This document shows positions 43,135 through 52,088 of a stretch of 53,848 bases of DNA, in pieces (the first letter of the stretch is position 1; every line of letters begins with the position of its first letter). Under the pieces are notes generated by a model. That model saw only the letters and a program-made list of their open reading frames with translations, did not search any database and was not told the DNA's origin. The stretch is from Amphibacillus jilinensis Y1 (GTDB lineage Bacteria; Bacillota; Bacilli; Bacillales; Amphibacillaceae). Position numbers and translations under genes: made by a program. The DNA is taken from the NCBI RefSeq assembly GCF_000306965.1, contig NZ_JH976434.1:332489-386336 (forward strand). Reading direction: 5' to 3'.

Positions 43135-44439
43135 TTAATCTTCATCTGAAAGGGCTTGTTCTTGTCGTTCAGCAAATTCTTCAGGTGTCACTTCCCCTCC
43201 AAAAATAGCCTGAATCATATTCAAGTGTACATCAGCAGTGCTCGCGCTCATTTGTACATCAGCATATAATGTCAAATTGGTTGCTTCATTTAAATCGTCC
43301 AAAATGTCAATATACATTTGCGGCAAATCTAAGCCCTCTGTGTCAACCGTCGTTGCTGGAATAACACCAGCATCTGTAACTGACATCTCGCCCCAACGTT
43401 CAACAAAGTAGGAAACAAATTCAAGTGCTTCTTCTTTTACGTCAGACTGCTCACTGACAAATAGCCCAACACCTGGTCCACCTACATAACTATTAATCTC
43501 TCCTGCTCCACCTTCTACTGTTGGAAATTTGAAATAACCTACAGAATCTCTAAATTCCTGTGGATTATCATCATTTGTTGTCCATTCTGGTAAATCCCAA
43601 GTTGCCATTAAATACATAGCTGCTTGTTCATTAATAAAGTAACCTTTCGCTTCATCATTACCTAAACCATTATAACCATTAATAAATGCATCCATTTCAA
43701 CAAGCTCTCTAATCTGAGCCGCTGCCTCAATAAGAGCAGGATCTTCAAAACTTCCTTCTCGACTAATTGCATCATTTAGTGCAGCTGGTCCACCAATACG
43801 ATCTGCCAAGTACATATACCACATGGATCCTGTCCAAGCATCACGATTACCTACTGTAATTGGTGTCACATCATTATCAACAAGCGTTTGAACCACCTCT
43901 TTAAATTCGTCCCAAGTCTCTGGAACACTCAAACCGTGTTCATCAAAGATCGCTTGATTATAATAGACAGGTGTAATATTCAGTTCAAGTGGTAAGCCAT
44001 AAATACCACCATCCACCTCATAAGCTTCAGCAGTACCCGGAACAAAGTCATCTGTTACTAAGTCGCTTAAATCTGTAAACATATCGCCTCTTGCATACGG
44101 TTCAATGAATCCGCCTGCCCAAGTCATCCCGACATCCGGCAACTCATTTGCAGCACCAATAACACTCAAGTTTTCACGGTATTGTTCGTTACCTAGTATT
44201 TCCATATCGATTGTAACACCTGGATGGTCTGCTTCGAATTCATCAACAATTTCTTGGACAATCTCATTATGCTGACGAGAACTACCTGCTGGCCATAAAT
44301 GCATAAAATCAATAACAACATCATCATTTGAACCGTTTTCATTTCCTTGGTTGTTAGCGCCTGCGTCATTGTTACCACAAGCAACCAATCCAATGAATAA
44401 AACCGTTAAGATAAGTAAAAAAGTATGTTTTCTAAACAT
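43135..44439 (-). CDS. Sugar-binding lipoprotein of a CUT1 ABC transporter
   Basis: About 434 residues. The signal peptide ends in lipobox LVAC followed by GNNDAGANNQGNENGSNDD, an anchoring linker. The mature protein is an extracellular binding protein of the family-1 group (VDEFEADHPGVTIDMEILGN, DLPEWTTNDDNPQEF, GEINSYVGGPGVGLFVSEQS). It is strongly acidic. ATG at 44439 (MFRKHTF) is chosen for AGGGGGTAAGG in front; a longer frame is possible but lacks a site. It is the first gene of the transporter operon behind the two-component genes. Confidence 0.9.
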   Translation of the reverse strand: MFRKHTFLLILTVLFIGLVACGNNDAGANNQGNENGSNDDVVIDFMHLWPAGSSRQHNEIVQEIVDEFEADHPGVTIDMEILGNEQYRENLSVIGAANELPDVGMTWAGGFIEPYARGDMFTDLSDLVTDDFVPGTAEAYEVDGGIYGLPLELNITPVYYNQAIFDEHGLSVPETWDEFKEVVQTLVDNDVTPITVGNRDAWTGSMWYMYLADRIGGPAALNDAISREGSFEDPALIEAAAQIRELVEMDAFINGYNGLGNDEAKGYFINEQAAMYLMATWDLPEWTTNDDNPQEFRDSVGYFKFPTVEGGAGEINSYVGGPGVGLFVSEQSDVKEEALEFVSYFVERWGEMSVTDAGVIPATTVDTEGLDLPQMYIDILDDLNEATNLTLYADVQMSASTADVHLNMIQAIFGGEVTPEEFAERQEQALSDED

Positions 44440-44461
44440 GACCTTACCCCCTAAAAATTGT

Positions 44462-44499
44462 AGTATAACTAACTTGCACTGATAGTTTATCACGTAAAC
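44462..44499 (-). promoter_or_regulatory. Promoter of the sugar transporter with palindrome over a weak -35
   Basis: TATACT (44462-44467) is preceded by a 17-base spacer and a poor -35, ATAAAC. That -35 is the end of the 15-base palindrome GTTTACGTGATAAAC (44485-44499). A weak -35 with an overlapping palindrome fits activation by the YesN-type regulator encoded upstream; the link is inference. Confidence 0.4.
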
Positions 44500-44544
44500 A
44501 AAGGTACGATAAGGTCACAGTATTCAGCTAAAATTCCATTATTT

Positions 44545-45324
44545 TTAGAAAGCGTTTTCAATATCTTTCCTAAAGGCACTTGGTGTCTTTTTCTCTAACT
44601 CTTTAAATACTTTGTTAAAGTATTTTGGTGTGTGATAGCCAACTTTTTCAGCAATCTCAGTCACATTTAAATCTGTCGTTAATAATAATTGCTTAGCATG
44701 TTGAATCCTTATTCTCGTTAAGTAATCCGTGAAAGAAACATTTAATTCTTCTTTAAATAATGTGCTTAAATAACTTGGATTCAAGTGGACATGTGCAGCG
44801 ACTTTTTTTAAAGTAATCTCTTCAGAAAAGGAGCTCTCAATGTACGCTACCGCTTGTTTAACAGAACGCGAATACGTGTCATCGGTATGGAGATGAACAA
44901 CCTTATCGTCAACAATTTTAGCTATGACCTCTGATTTTTCCTGTTGCTCCTGTTTTCTCAACGCCTCACTAACAGCTTCTATCAATTTATCTTTTCCAAT
45001 TGGTTTAACTAAATAATTAATTACACCTAATCTCAGTGCTTCTTGGGCATATTCGAATTCAGAATATGCCGAAATAATAATTACAGTTGGTTTAATAGCC
45101 TGTTTTTCCAAAGTAGTTAGTAATTTGAGCCCAGTCATTTCAGGCATACGGATATCGGTGATGAGTAAATGAATGGCGTGTTTTTTCAAATAGTCAAGTG
45201 CAGCATAGGCATCATTTAGACAAGTAATATTAAATTGACCTTCAGACCATCGCTCCAGCGTACGTTTCAGTCCTGCTCTCGTTCTTGGTTCATCATCAAC
45301 AATTAAGATTTTTTTTCTATTCAT
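44545..45324 (-). CDS. YesN-type AraC-family response regulator
   Basis: A 259-residue regulator. The receiver domain has LIVDDEPRT and phospho-acceptor D57 in LLITDIRMPEMTGL; the C-terminal AraC-type double helix-turn-helix is at about 155-255 (YLSTLFKEELNVSFTDYLTR, then VTEIAEKVGYHTPKYFNKVF). It should activate the transporter operon next door on signal from the YesM-type kinase. Its ATG overlaps the kinase stop (TAATG), so the pair is coupled. Confidence 0.9.
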   Translation of the reverse strand: MNRKKILIVDDEPRTRAGLKRTLERWSEGQFNITCLNDAYAALDYLKKHAIHLLITDIRMPEMTGLKLLTTLEKQAIKPTVIIISAYSEFEYAQEALRLGVINYLVKPIGKDKLIEAVSEALRKQEQQEKSEVIAKIVDDKVVHLHTDDTYSRSVKQAVAYIESSFSEEITLKKVAAHVHLNPSYLSTLFKEELNVSFTDYLTRIRIQHAKQLLLTTDLNVTEIAEKVGYHTPKYFNKVFKELEKKTPSAFRKDIENAF

Positions 45325-47069
45325 TACATCTCATCCTTTATCATTGGGATAATAAAGCTAATTTCAGTTCCTTCATTTAATTCACTATAAATCTGAATAC
45401 CTCGGGTTTGATCAGGGTTAAAATAAAGTTGCAAACGTCTTTCTACATTAACCAATGCCATCCCATTTCCTGATGAGTGTACGCCATTACGCGTTCTAAT
45501 AGATTGATAGATAGATTGAACTCTTTCTTCTGACATGCCACTCCCATCATCTTTTACAGAAATAAGAACCGTTGAGTGATCTTGAACTTTTTTAATTGAA
45601 AGGCTAATTCGCCCTTTACCTCGTCGATTACCAATACCATGTAATACCGCATTTTCAACCAATGGTTGTATTAACAACTTAGGAAGCCGTATCGTTAGCA
45701 GTTCTTCTTCAACTTCAATTTGACAAGTTAACCGATTACCATAGCGCATCTTCATAATGTGCATATAGTCCCTGATATGCGCTATTTCTTCTTTTAAATA
45801 AACCCATTCTTCATCATTTGATCGCGAAATCGTGTAACGAAACAAATCAGACATCGATAAAACCATTTCTGCTAAATCTAGCTCATCGTGCTCCTCTAGC
45901 GACCAATACAGTGAATCTAGTGTATTGAATAGAAAATGGGGATTAATTTGTGCTTGTAATGCTTTTAGTTCTGTCCGACTTTTTATCAATTCTCTTTCGT
46001 AAACCATCTGAATTAAGTAGTTGGTTTGTTCAGCTAACTGATTGTAGGTGTCGTTCAATTCGTTAATCTCATTTGATGCTGTACTTTGAGGTGTCAGTGT
46101 CAGTACGCCTTCTCCAGCTCGACGCATTGTATCTGTCAATTTATGTATGGGATTAGTAATGTACGTTGATAAAAAATAGGAAAGAATAAAAAAGATAATA
46201 AATCCCACCAACCCTGAAATGACAATAACTGTTCTTAAGACAGGTAAACCTTCTGTCAAACGTCGCATCGGCGTTAACATGGTTACATTCCAATTTGTTT
46301 CATTAGATGTTTCACTAATACGAAGAAAACTTTCTTGATCGGTTATTTCATTAATATTATCAGCATCCCAATCTACTTGTCCTGTAAATTGCGGATAGTT
46401 GGAAGAAATTAAACGCCCCCCTTGATCTGTCACTATCATTAATGGATCTTGTTCATTCGTTTGTTGTGTTTGAAAATAATTTTTATTGACACGAATTAAT
46501 AAATAACCCCCATTGGTAAAATACTGATCAATTAAACGAACGCTGCGAATTAATAAAAAATAATTCGGATTGAGTTGATCTTCTCCAATCCAAATTAGCC
46601 GACCACGTGCTTGATCCGCAAGCTCAACCCACTTCAGATCGATTTGTGAAGCTAACCCTGGCCCATCAAGAGGAATAATTTTTTGGTGACCTTCATTAAA
46701 CAATTCAGTGACATAAATCCCTTCAGCATTAGCTTGCAATCGACTCATAATCGTAATCAGTTCTTGCTTATCGTTAAAGCTGGCTGGTAACCCATGCCAT
46801 TCGTTATACATAACTGATTGCAGCGTATCATTTGTTACCATTTGTTTTGTCACAAGGTTAAGTTGTTCAAACAGCGAATCATAACGACCTATAGCCTCAT
46901 TAGCCGTTTGTTGGATCTGTTCTTCTGCATTATCTTTTAACATCGTTGCTACTTGATTGAAGATAAGATAACTAACCGTAAATAGAACAAGTAGCAAAAC
47001 AAATAAATAGACGGCAAGAATTTGATTTCTTAATGTATTCCATTTTCGCGCCAAACGCATAGCACGCAC
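45324..47069 (-). CDS. YesM-type sensor histidine kinase
   Basis: A 581-residue membrane kinase. One span is at about residues 20-40 and another at about 275-300, enclosing an extracellular sensor domain (Cache-like). A HAMP region follows (YITNPIHKLTDTMRRAGEG), then the His_kinase domain with QAQINPHFLFNTLDSLYW and the ATPase domain (PLVENAVLHGIG, KDDGSGM, NGMALVNVERRL). LytS/YesM group. It probably senses a sugar or its binding protein and signals to the regulator that follows. Confidence 0.92.
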   Translation of the reverse strand: MRAMRLARKWNTLRNQILAVYLFVLLLVLFTVSYLIFNQVATMLKDNAEEQIQQTANEAIGRYDSLFEQLNLVTKQMVTNDTLQSVMYNEWHGLPASFNDKQELITIMSRLQANAEGIYVTELFNEGHQKIIPLDGPGLASQIDLKWVELADQARGRLIWIGEDQLNPNYFLLIRSVRLIDQYFTNGGYLLIRVNKNYFQTQQTNEQDPLMIVTDQGGRLISSNYPQFTGQVDWDADNINEITDQESFLRISETSNETNWNVTMLTPMRRLTEGLPVLRTVIVISGLVGFIIFFILSYFLSTYITNPIHKLTDTMRRAGEGVLTLTPQSTASNEINELNDTYNQLAEQTNYLIQMVYERELIKSRTELKALQAQINPHFLFNTLDSLYWSLEEHDELDLAEMVLSMSDLFRYTISRSNDEEWVYLKEEIAHIRDYMHIMKMRYGNRLTCQIEVEEELLTIRLPKLLIQPLVENAVLHGIGNRRGKGRISLSIKKVQDHSTVLISVKDDGSGMSEERVQSIYQSIRTRNGVHSSGNGMALVNVERRLQLYFNPDQTRGIQIYSELNEGTEISFIIPMIKDEM

Positions 47070-47154
47070 CCCTTTTCAAAAAACTTGCATTCACTCGCCC
47101 TTGATCGGTTAGCTTTTCGTAGAGTTGTTCGTTATACGCCGTCACTTCCCGCTC

Positions 47155-47225
47155 TATGCTAAGTGAATCAAGACATTAGCTTCCGCCTCTTCGCATGACC
47201 TTTGCTCTCTATTTTTATATCACAA
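47155..47225 (+). repeat. Decayed family 1 repeat upstream of yvyE
   Basis: CTATGCTAAGTGAATCAAGA, CATTAGCTTCCGCC and TTTGCTCTCTATTTTTATAT match the middle blocks of the family 1 element. The opening hairpin and closing block are hardly recognisable. No gene is seen in 47070-47355. Confidence 0.5.
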
Positions 47226-47355
47226 AAAATACTCGTTTGTATACGTTTCCATGATATCAAGTTTGTGAATCTTTGTCCATTCGATAGACTAAGATGCCCG
47301 TTGACTTTACCCACCTCATTAATCGATTTATACTATAGCTAGAGGAGGTAGCTAT

Positions 47356-47991
47356 ATGCTTAAATCTTATTTGACAGTTAACCTAGAAGGAAATACTGAA
47401 ATCGACATTCAAAAATCACGTTTTATCGGTTATGTTAAACGTGTGGAAACAGAAGAGGAGGCTCATGCCTTTATTCAAAAAATTAAGAAGCAACATCCGC
47501 AAGCGACTCACAATTGTTCGGCTTACTTAATTGGTGAATATGACCATATTCAAAAAGCAAATGATGATGGTGAACCAACAGGAACTGCTGGTGTCCCGAT
47601 TCTGGATGTGTTAAAGAAAAAACAGCTGAAGGATACTTGTGTCGTCGTTACTCGCTATTTCGGTGGAATTAAGCTAGGGGCTGGTGGATTAATTCGCGCC
47701 TATTCAAGTACCACATCTGAAGCGCTCAATCAAACCGGTATTGTCACGCGTACATTAATGAAACAAGTGACCATTACGTTAGCCTACCCTTTATTAGGAA
47801 AAGTAGAAAATGCGCTTCATCAAAAGCAATATCAAATTGAATCGATTGACTATCTGGAAAAGGTTCACTTTCATGTCCTCGTGGAAATTGACAATCTTGA
47901 TTTATTTTATGATTGGATCATTGACTTAACAAGTGATCAAGTAACGCTTATTAATAAAAGCGACGTCTACATAGAGTCACCAGTTTCTTAA
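47356..47991 (+). CDS. yvyE: YvyE/YigZ (IMPACT/UPF0029 family) protein
   Basis: A 211-residue protein. The N-terminal UPF0029 domain shows SRFIGYVKRVETEEEAHAFI, THNCSAYLIGE, KANDDGEPTGTAGVPILDVL and VVTRYFGGIKLGAGGLIRAY. A C-terminal ferredoxin-like domain follows. The bacterial family is linked to ribosome/translation control through the eukaryotic IMPACT relatives, but the exact role is not settled. In B. subtilis it is the neighbour of degS; here the Yes-type sugar module has come between them. GAGGAGG stands before the ATG. Confidence 0.9.
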   Translation: MLKSYLTVNLEGNTEIDIQKSRFIGYVKRVETEEEAHAFIQKIKKQHPQATHNCSAYLIGEYDHIQKANDDGEPTGTAGVPILDVLKKKQLKDTCVVVTRYFGGIKLGAGGLIRAYSSTTSEALNQTGIVTRTLMKQVTITLAYPLLGKVENALHQKQYQIESIDYLEKVHFHVLVEIDNLDLFYDWIIDLTSDQVTLINKSDVYIESPVS

Positions 47992-48148
47992 AAACGTTAG
48001 TTACTAGTTGCTATCTTTCAAGCCACTGCTTACATTTGAAAACACAAGCTTTTCTACTGCTTTTAGCATTAATATGATATGATTTTGATATAGACATAAT
48101 GATTCATGACATATATATGAAATATGTAAAGCTATGGAGGTTGAAAAA

Positions 48149-48721
48149 TTGAGGAAACTTGCTGTTCTATTTATTTTAATTGGCCTTGTTCTCTTATCGA
48201 TTGGTGGTTATCGATATTTTCAAATCCAAGCCGCTGAAAAGCAAGCATTGAGAGATGCGGAAGATTTGCTTGCAACGCATGCGAATGGAGGGAAAATCGA
48301 TATCAGTTCATTTGACCCTAATCATGGTGACACGGTCGGTTTATTAGAGATTGAAAAAATTGAAGCAACGCTACCAATTATTGAAGGTACCGACCCAGAT
48401 GATTTGGACAAAGGTGTCGGTCATCACGCGGCAACCGCTTATCCTGGGCAAAATGATCAAATTTTGTTGTCAGGACATCGTGATACGGTCTTTACTCAAT
48501 TAGGTGAAGTTGAAATTGGTGATCAATTAAAAGTCACCTTGCCCTATGGTGAATTCTATTATGAAATGGTCGATTCAAAGATTGTCGATGCTGATGATCG
48601 AACCATCATTGGCTCCACAGCACCAGATGAACAATTAGTGATCTCTACTTGTTATCCATTTGGTTATATCGGAAATGCCCCTGATCGTTACCTCATTTAT
48701 GCTGTTCCGGTCGAACAATAG
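48149..48721 (+). CDS. Class D sortase
   Basis: A 190-residue sortase starting at TTG 48149 with TGGAGG eight bases upstream. One N-terminal membrane anchor (LAVLFILIGLVLLSIGGY) is followed by the catalytic domain. Active-site residues are H110 (LLSGHRDTVF), C168 (VISTCYPFG) and R180 (NAPDRYLIY). The TCYPFGYIG form is that of class D sortases. These enzymes join LPxTx-type proteins to the cell wall, but no such substrate is in the window. It is followed after 23 bases by a PBP lipoprotein in the same direction. Confidence 0.88.
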   Translation: MRKLAVLFILIGLVLLSIGGYRYFQIQAAEKQALRDAEDLLATHANGGKIDISSFDPNHGDTVGLLEIEKIEATLPIIEGTDPDDLDKGVGHHAATAYPGQNDQILLSGHRDTVFTQLGEVEIGDQLKVTLPYGEFYYEMVDSKIVDADDRTIIGSTAPDEQLVISTCYPFGYIGNAPDRYLIYAVPVEQ

Positions 48722-48744
48722 ATTTTTAGCTGAGGAGGTTAAAT

Positions 48745-50760
48745 ATGAAAAAAATCAGTTTTATATTTAGTGCCCTTTTTATCATCGGTTTAGCGGGTTG
48801 TTCAAATGATGAACAAGTATTACCTGAACAACGGTTTGAGGCCTATATTTCTTTGTGGGAAGAACAAGCCTTTAACGAGATGTATAGCATGTTAACCGAA
48901 GAGGCTCAAGACAATTATGGAGCTGAAGGCTTTATTGAACGTTACCAAAAAATATATCAAGACTTGGCGATTGAAGATTTAACCATTACTTATAACCTTG
49001 TTGAAGAAAACGAAGAGGAAGCGTTGCAAACAACATTTCCGATTACGGTAAGTCAAGATTCCATTGCTGGAGAAATAACGTTTGATGCAGAGATTGAAAT
49101 GGTTGAGTACGTTAATGAAGAGGAAGAACGTGATTGGCTTGTCAATTGGCACCCTAGATTAATTTTCCCAGAACTCGAGGAAGACGGTAGAATTGCGATT
49201 GAAGCGACTGAAACAAGTCGTGGCGAGATATTCGATAGAAATGGAGATGGTTTGGCGATCAACGACACTGTCTATGAAATTGGTATCGACCCTGGACAAT
49301 TTGGTGATGATCGTGACCAAGAAATCGGAGCGATTGCTGATCAACTCAACTTAAGTGTTGAGACGATTGAGGCAACACTTGAGCAAGATTGGGTAACAGA
49401 TGGGGTGTTTGTTCCATTAAAAACTTTATCACCAAGTGAGCAAGACCTACTAGAAAATTTAACAAGTATAACTGCTGTTCTTCAACGTGAAACAACAGGA
49501 AGGGTATATCCCTATTCAGAAGCATTTGCGCATTTGGTTGGATACATTGGTAATATTACCGCTGAGGAAATCGAGCAAGCAGAACCTGGTGTTTATCAAG
49601 CAAATGATCAAATCGGAAAGCGTGGTTTAGAACAATTATTCGAAGAGCGCTTACGGGGAACACGGGGGATTCGAATTGTTGCTGATAACGATGGAGAGCA
49701 AATTAGCATTGCCGAAACAACAGTTGAACCAGGGGATGACATTCACTTAACTATAGATGCTGAGCTTCAAATTAATCTATTCGATCATTTTGAGCAAGAC
49801 CCCGGAACAGCAGCTGCTATCAACCCTGAAACAGGCGAAACACTTGCACTTGTTTCAAGCCCTGCGTTTGACCCACATCATTTTACGTATGGCATTAGCC
49901 AAGCTGAATATGATGAACTAAGTGAAGATCCAAAGGAGCCCATGTTAAATCGGTTTGCTGCTACATATTCACCTGGTTCTGCTTTTAAACCGATTACAGC
50001 AGCTATTGGATTAAACGAAGGTGTGATCACTCAAGATGATCGTTTAGAAATAGATGGATTAACATGGAGTAAACAAGGGTGGGGTGACTATAGAGTGAGA
50101 CGGGTATCAGAATCAACCGGTCCAGTCGATCTCAATGATGCTCTTATTCGGTCAGACAACATCTATTTTGCCCAAAAAGCGTTAGCCATCGAAAGTGATC
50201 GATTTATCGAAGGCTTAAATAGATTTGGTTTTGGTGAAGATGGCCTTGATTACAACTATCCGATCCAGTCTAGTCGCGTGTCTAATAGTGGAACGATTGA
50301 TAGAGAGACATTGCTTGCTGATTCAGGATATGGACAAGGAGAAATTCTAATGAGCGCGCTTCATCTAGTCACTGCTTATACGCCCATTTTAAATGACGGG
50401 ACAATGATCCAACCCACCTTAGACCAAGAAGAAGAACATGGAAAAGCTTATGCAGAAAACTTAATCACAGCTGAACATGCCAGCTATATTCGTGAATCCT
50501 TACGTCAGGTGATTTCCCATTCAAACGGAACGGCAAGACAGGCGAATATTGATGCAGTTGAGTTATCTGGTAAAACAGGTACAGCTGAATTAAAGCATTC
50601 TTTAGAAGAAGAAAATGCCAAGGAAAACGGTTGGTTTGTTGCCTATCCTAGTAACCATGAGCTAATTATTGCAATGATGGTTGAAGGGGTCGAAGACAAT
50701 GGAGGAAGTGGCTATACCGTAGAAAAGCTCACCGCTGTATTCGATAGTATATATCAATAA
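48745..50760 (+). CDS. PBP3-like class B penicillin-binding lipoprotein with MecA N-terminal domain
   Basis: A 671-residue transpeptidase. The signal peptide ends in lipobox LAGC. An NTF2-like MecA-N domain (about 25-145) is followed by the dimerisation domain (GEIFDRNGDGLAIND) and the transpeptidase domain with S412-x-x-K415 (PGSAFKP), S470-D-N472 and K610-T-G612. All catalytic residues are intact. It cross-links peptidoglycan at the outer membrane face; close B. subtilis relative is PbpC (PBP3). Such enzymes are often low-affinity for beta-lactams. It is acidic and co-directional with the sortase gene. Confidence 0.9.
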   Translation: MKKISFIFSALFIIGLAGCSNDEQVLPEQRFEAYISLWEEQAFNEMYSMLTEEAQDNYGAEGFIERYQKIYQDLAIEDLTITYNLVEENEEEALQTTFPITVSQDSIAGEITFDAEIEMVEYVNEEEERDWLVNWHPRLIFPELEEDGRIAIEATETSRGEIFDRNGDGLAINDTVYEIGIDPGQFGDDRDQEIGAIADQLNLSVETIEATLEQDWVTDGVFVPLKTLSPSEQDLLENLTSITAVLQRETTGRVYPYSEAFAHLVGYIGNITAEEIEQAEPGVYQANDQIGKRGLEQLFEERLRGTRGIRIVADNDGEQISIAETTVEPGDDIHLTIDAELQINLFDHFEQDPGTAAAINPETGETLALVSSPAFDPHHFTYGISQAEYDELSEDPKEPMLNRFAATYSPGSAFKPITAAIGLNEGVITQDDRLEIDGLTWSKQGWGDYRVRRVSESTGPVDLNDALIRSDNIYFAQKALAIESDRFIEGLNRFGFGEDGLDYNYPIQSSRVSNSGTIDRETLLADSGYGQGEILMSALHLVTAYTPILNDGTMIQPTLDQEEEHGKAYAENLITAEHASYIRESLRQVISHSNGTARQANIDAVELSGKTGTAELKHSLEEENAKENGWFVAYPSNHELIIAMMVEGVEDNGGSGYTVEKLTAVFDSIYQ

Positions 50761-50872
50761 CAGCTTCGGTTATAAAAGCGAATAATCTATCACAACGTTA
50801 CCGAATCATTGATATTGCCAAACATATCTACCAGTTATTCATATTTGTTACACGACACAGAAGGAGATCACG

Positions 50873-51919
50873 ATGAGACACCTTTTACAATCTTTTATTG
50901 GTAGCCGTATCATCAAAACTGGGCTGGCTGTCTTTATTACATCAACCATTTGTTTATCATTCAACTTGCCAGCTGTATTTGCAGTCATTACGTCAATTGT
51001 TACAATCGAACCAACGGTGAGTCACTCAATTAAAAAGGGGTTAACAAGGTTTCCTGCTTCTGCAATTGGTTCCTTTTATGCGGTTACTTTCATTTCTTTA
51101 TTTGGGCAATCGCCGATCACCTACAGTGGTGCGGCTATTTTAACTATCGTCACGTGTTCAAAGTTAAAATTATACGATGGATTACTTGTTGCAACTTTAA
51201 CATCAGTTGCAATGGTGCAAGTTATTGAAGCTGACTTTTTTATAGCTTTTCTTAGTCGTTTAGGTACAACATCGATTGGTATTACTGTCTCTACATTAGT
51301 TAATTTCTTTGTTTTGCCACCAAATTATTTAAAACAGATTGACTCTGCTATTAACATGAGTCTCAACACAGCAGCACAAGAGTTAAAATTATTTTCACAC
51401 GCACTCTTTAAAAAAAATGATCGTTCCCAAGTATTATCCCAGTCTGAAGAAATATTTGAACAATTTCACTATAAAATAAGCGATATTGAACGATTACTCT
51501 CTTTTCAGCGCGCCGAATCCCAATACCACCGTCAGTCAGAACGGAAAAAAACTAAGATTGAGAGCGAGACCAAACAATTACGTTTAATAAAACTGATTCA
51601 TTATCATATTGGCAATCTAAATGCGACACTTTTAACAGAAGTGTCATGGAATGAAGAAAGTATTGAGCTGGTCAATCAAGCAGTTGACACACTTGCTTCT
51701 TATATTAAGGATCCGCGTACATTTGATCGTAACAATCAATATGCTTTATTGGAAAAGTTACACAAACGCTTTTCAACGCTATCTTTAAGAAGGTCAACTA
51801 AACAGCATTATTTTCATGCAGAAACAATTATATTATATGAGTTAATCGCCTTATTTCAATTGACTGAAAAATTGGCTGATTATCATATAAAAGCTTTAGC
51901 TGTTACCTCAAAAAAGTAA
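50873..51919 (+). CDS. Aromatic acid exporter family (ArAE/FUSC) membrane protein
   Basis: A 348-residue protein. Four to five membrane spans fill residues about 10-150 (TGLAVFITSTICLSFNLPAV, FPASAIGSFYAVTFISLFGQ, LGTTSIGITVSTLVNFFVLP), followed by a cytoplasmic helical domain of about 190 residues. It resembles B. subtilis YgaE-type proteins of the ArAE_1 group. Export of aromatic or other organic acids is assumed by family only. GAAGGAG lies before the ATG. Confidence 0.8.
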   Translation: MRHLLQSFIGSRIIKTGLAVFITSTICLSFNLPAVFAVITSIVTIEPTVSHSIKKGLTRFPASAIGSFYAVTFISLFGQSPITYSGAAILTIVTCSKLKLYDGLLVATLTSVAMVQVIEADFFIAFLSRLGTTSIGITVSTLVNFFVLPPNYLKQIDSAINMSLNTAAQELKLFSHALFKKNDRSQVLSQSEEIFEQFHYKISDIERLLSFQRAESQYHRQSERKKTKIESETKQLRLIKLIHYHIGNLNATLLTEVSWNEESIELVNQAVDTLASYIKDPRTFDRNNQYALLEKLHKRFSTLSLRRSTKQHYFHAETIILYELIALFQLTEKLADYHIKALAVTSKK

Positions 51920-51962
51920 GCTACACCTTCAGTTTTCAAAAGAAAACTAAAAATGTAGCTTG
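51918..51962 (+). terminator. Terminator of the ArAE-family gene
   Basis: AAGCTACA pairs with TGTAGCTT, and inside it AGTTTTC pairs with GAAAACT around a four-base loop; GCTTGTTTA follows. The weak U-run leaves some doubt. Confidence 0.6.
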
Positions 51963-52037
51963 CTTGTTTACTCCACTCTAAGTTGGGTGAGGTTAATTAT
52001 TCATTAGCAGATGATTTATTAGCCATTAATGCGAGAG

Positions 52038-52088
52038 AAAACAAACCTTCAATCAGCGGGCGTTTTACCGAAGGTTGTCTGTGATAAA
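52038..52088 (+). repeat. Short (internally deleted) family 1 repeat at the end of the SurA-like gene
   Basis: AACAAACCTTCAATCAGCGG plus GCG is joined directly to TTTTACCGAAGGTTGTCTGT then GATAAA. That is the opening and closing block of the family 1 element with the middle gone. It overlaps the last 40 bases of the coding region on the minus strand. Confidence 0.65.

Noticed and set aside
50770-50872. Terminator or repeat after the PBP gene (AAAAGCGAATAATC shared with 3402)
   Set aside because: Only about 15 bases are shared and no stable hairpin with a U-run is seen.
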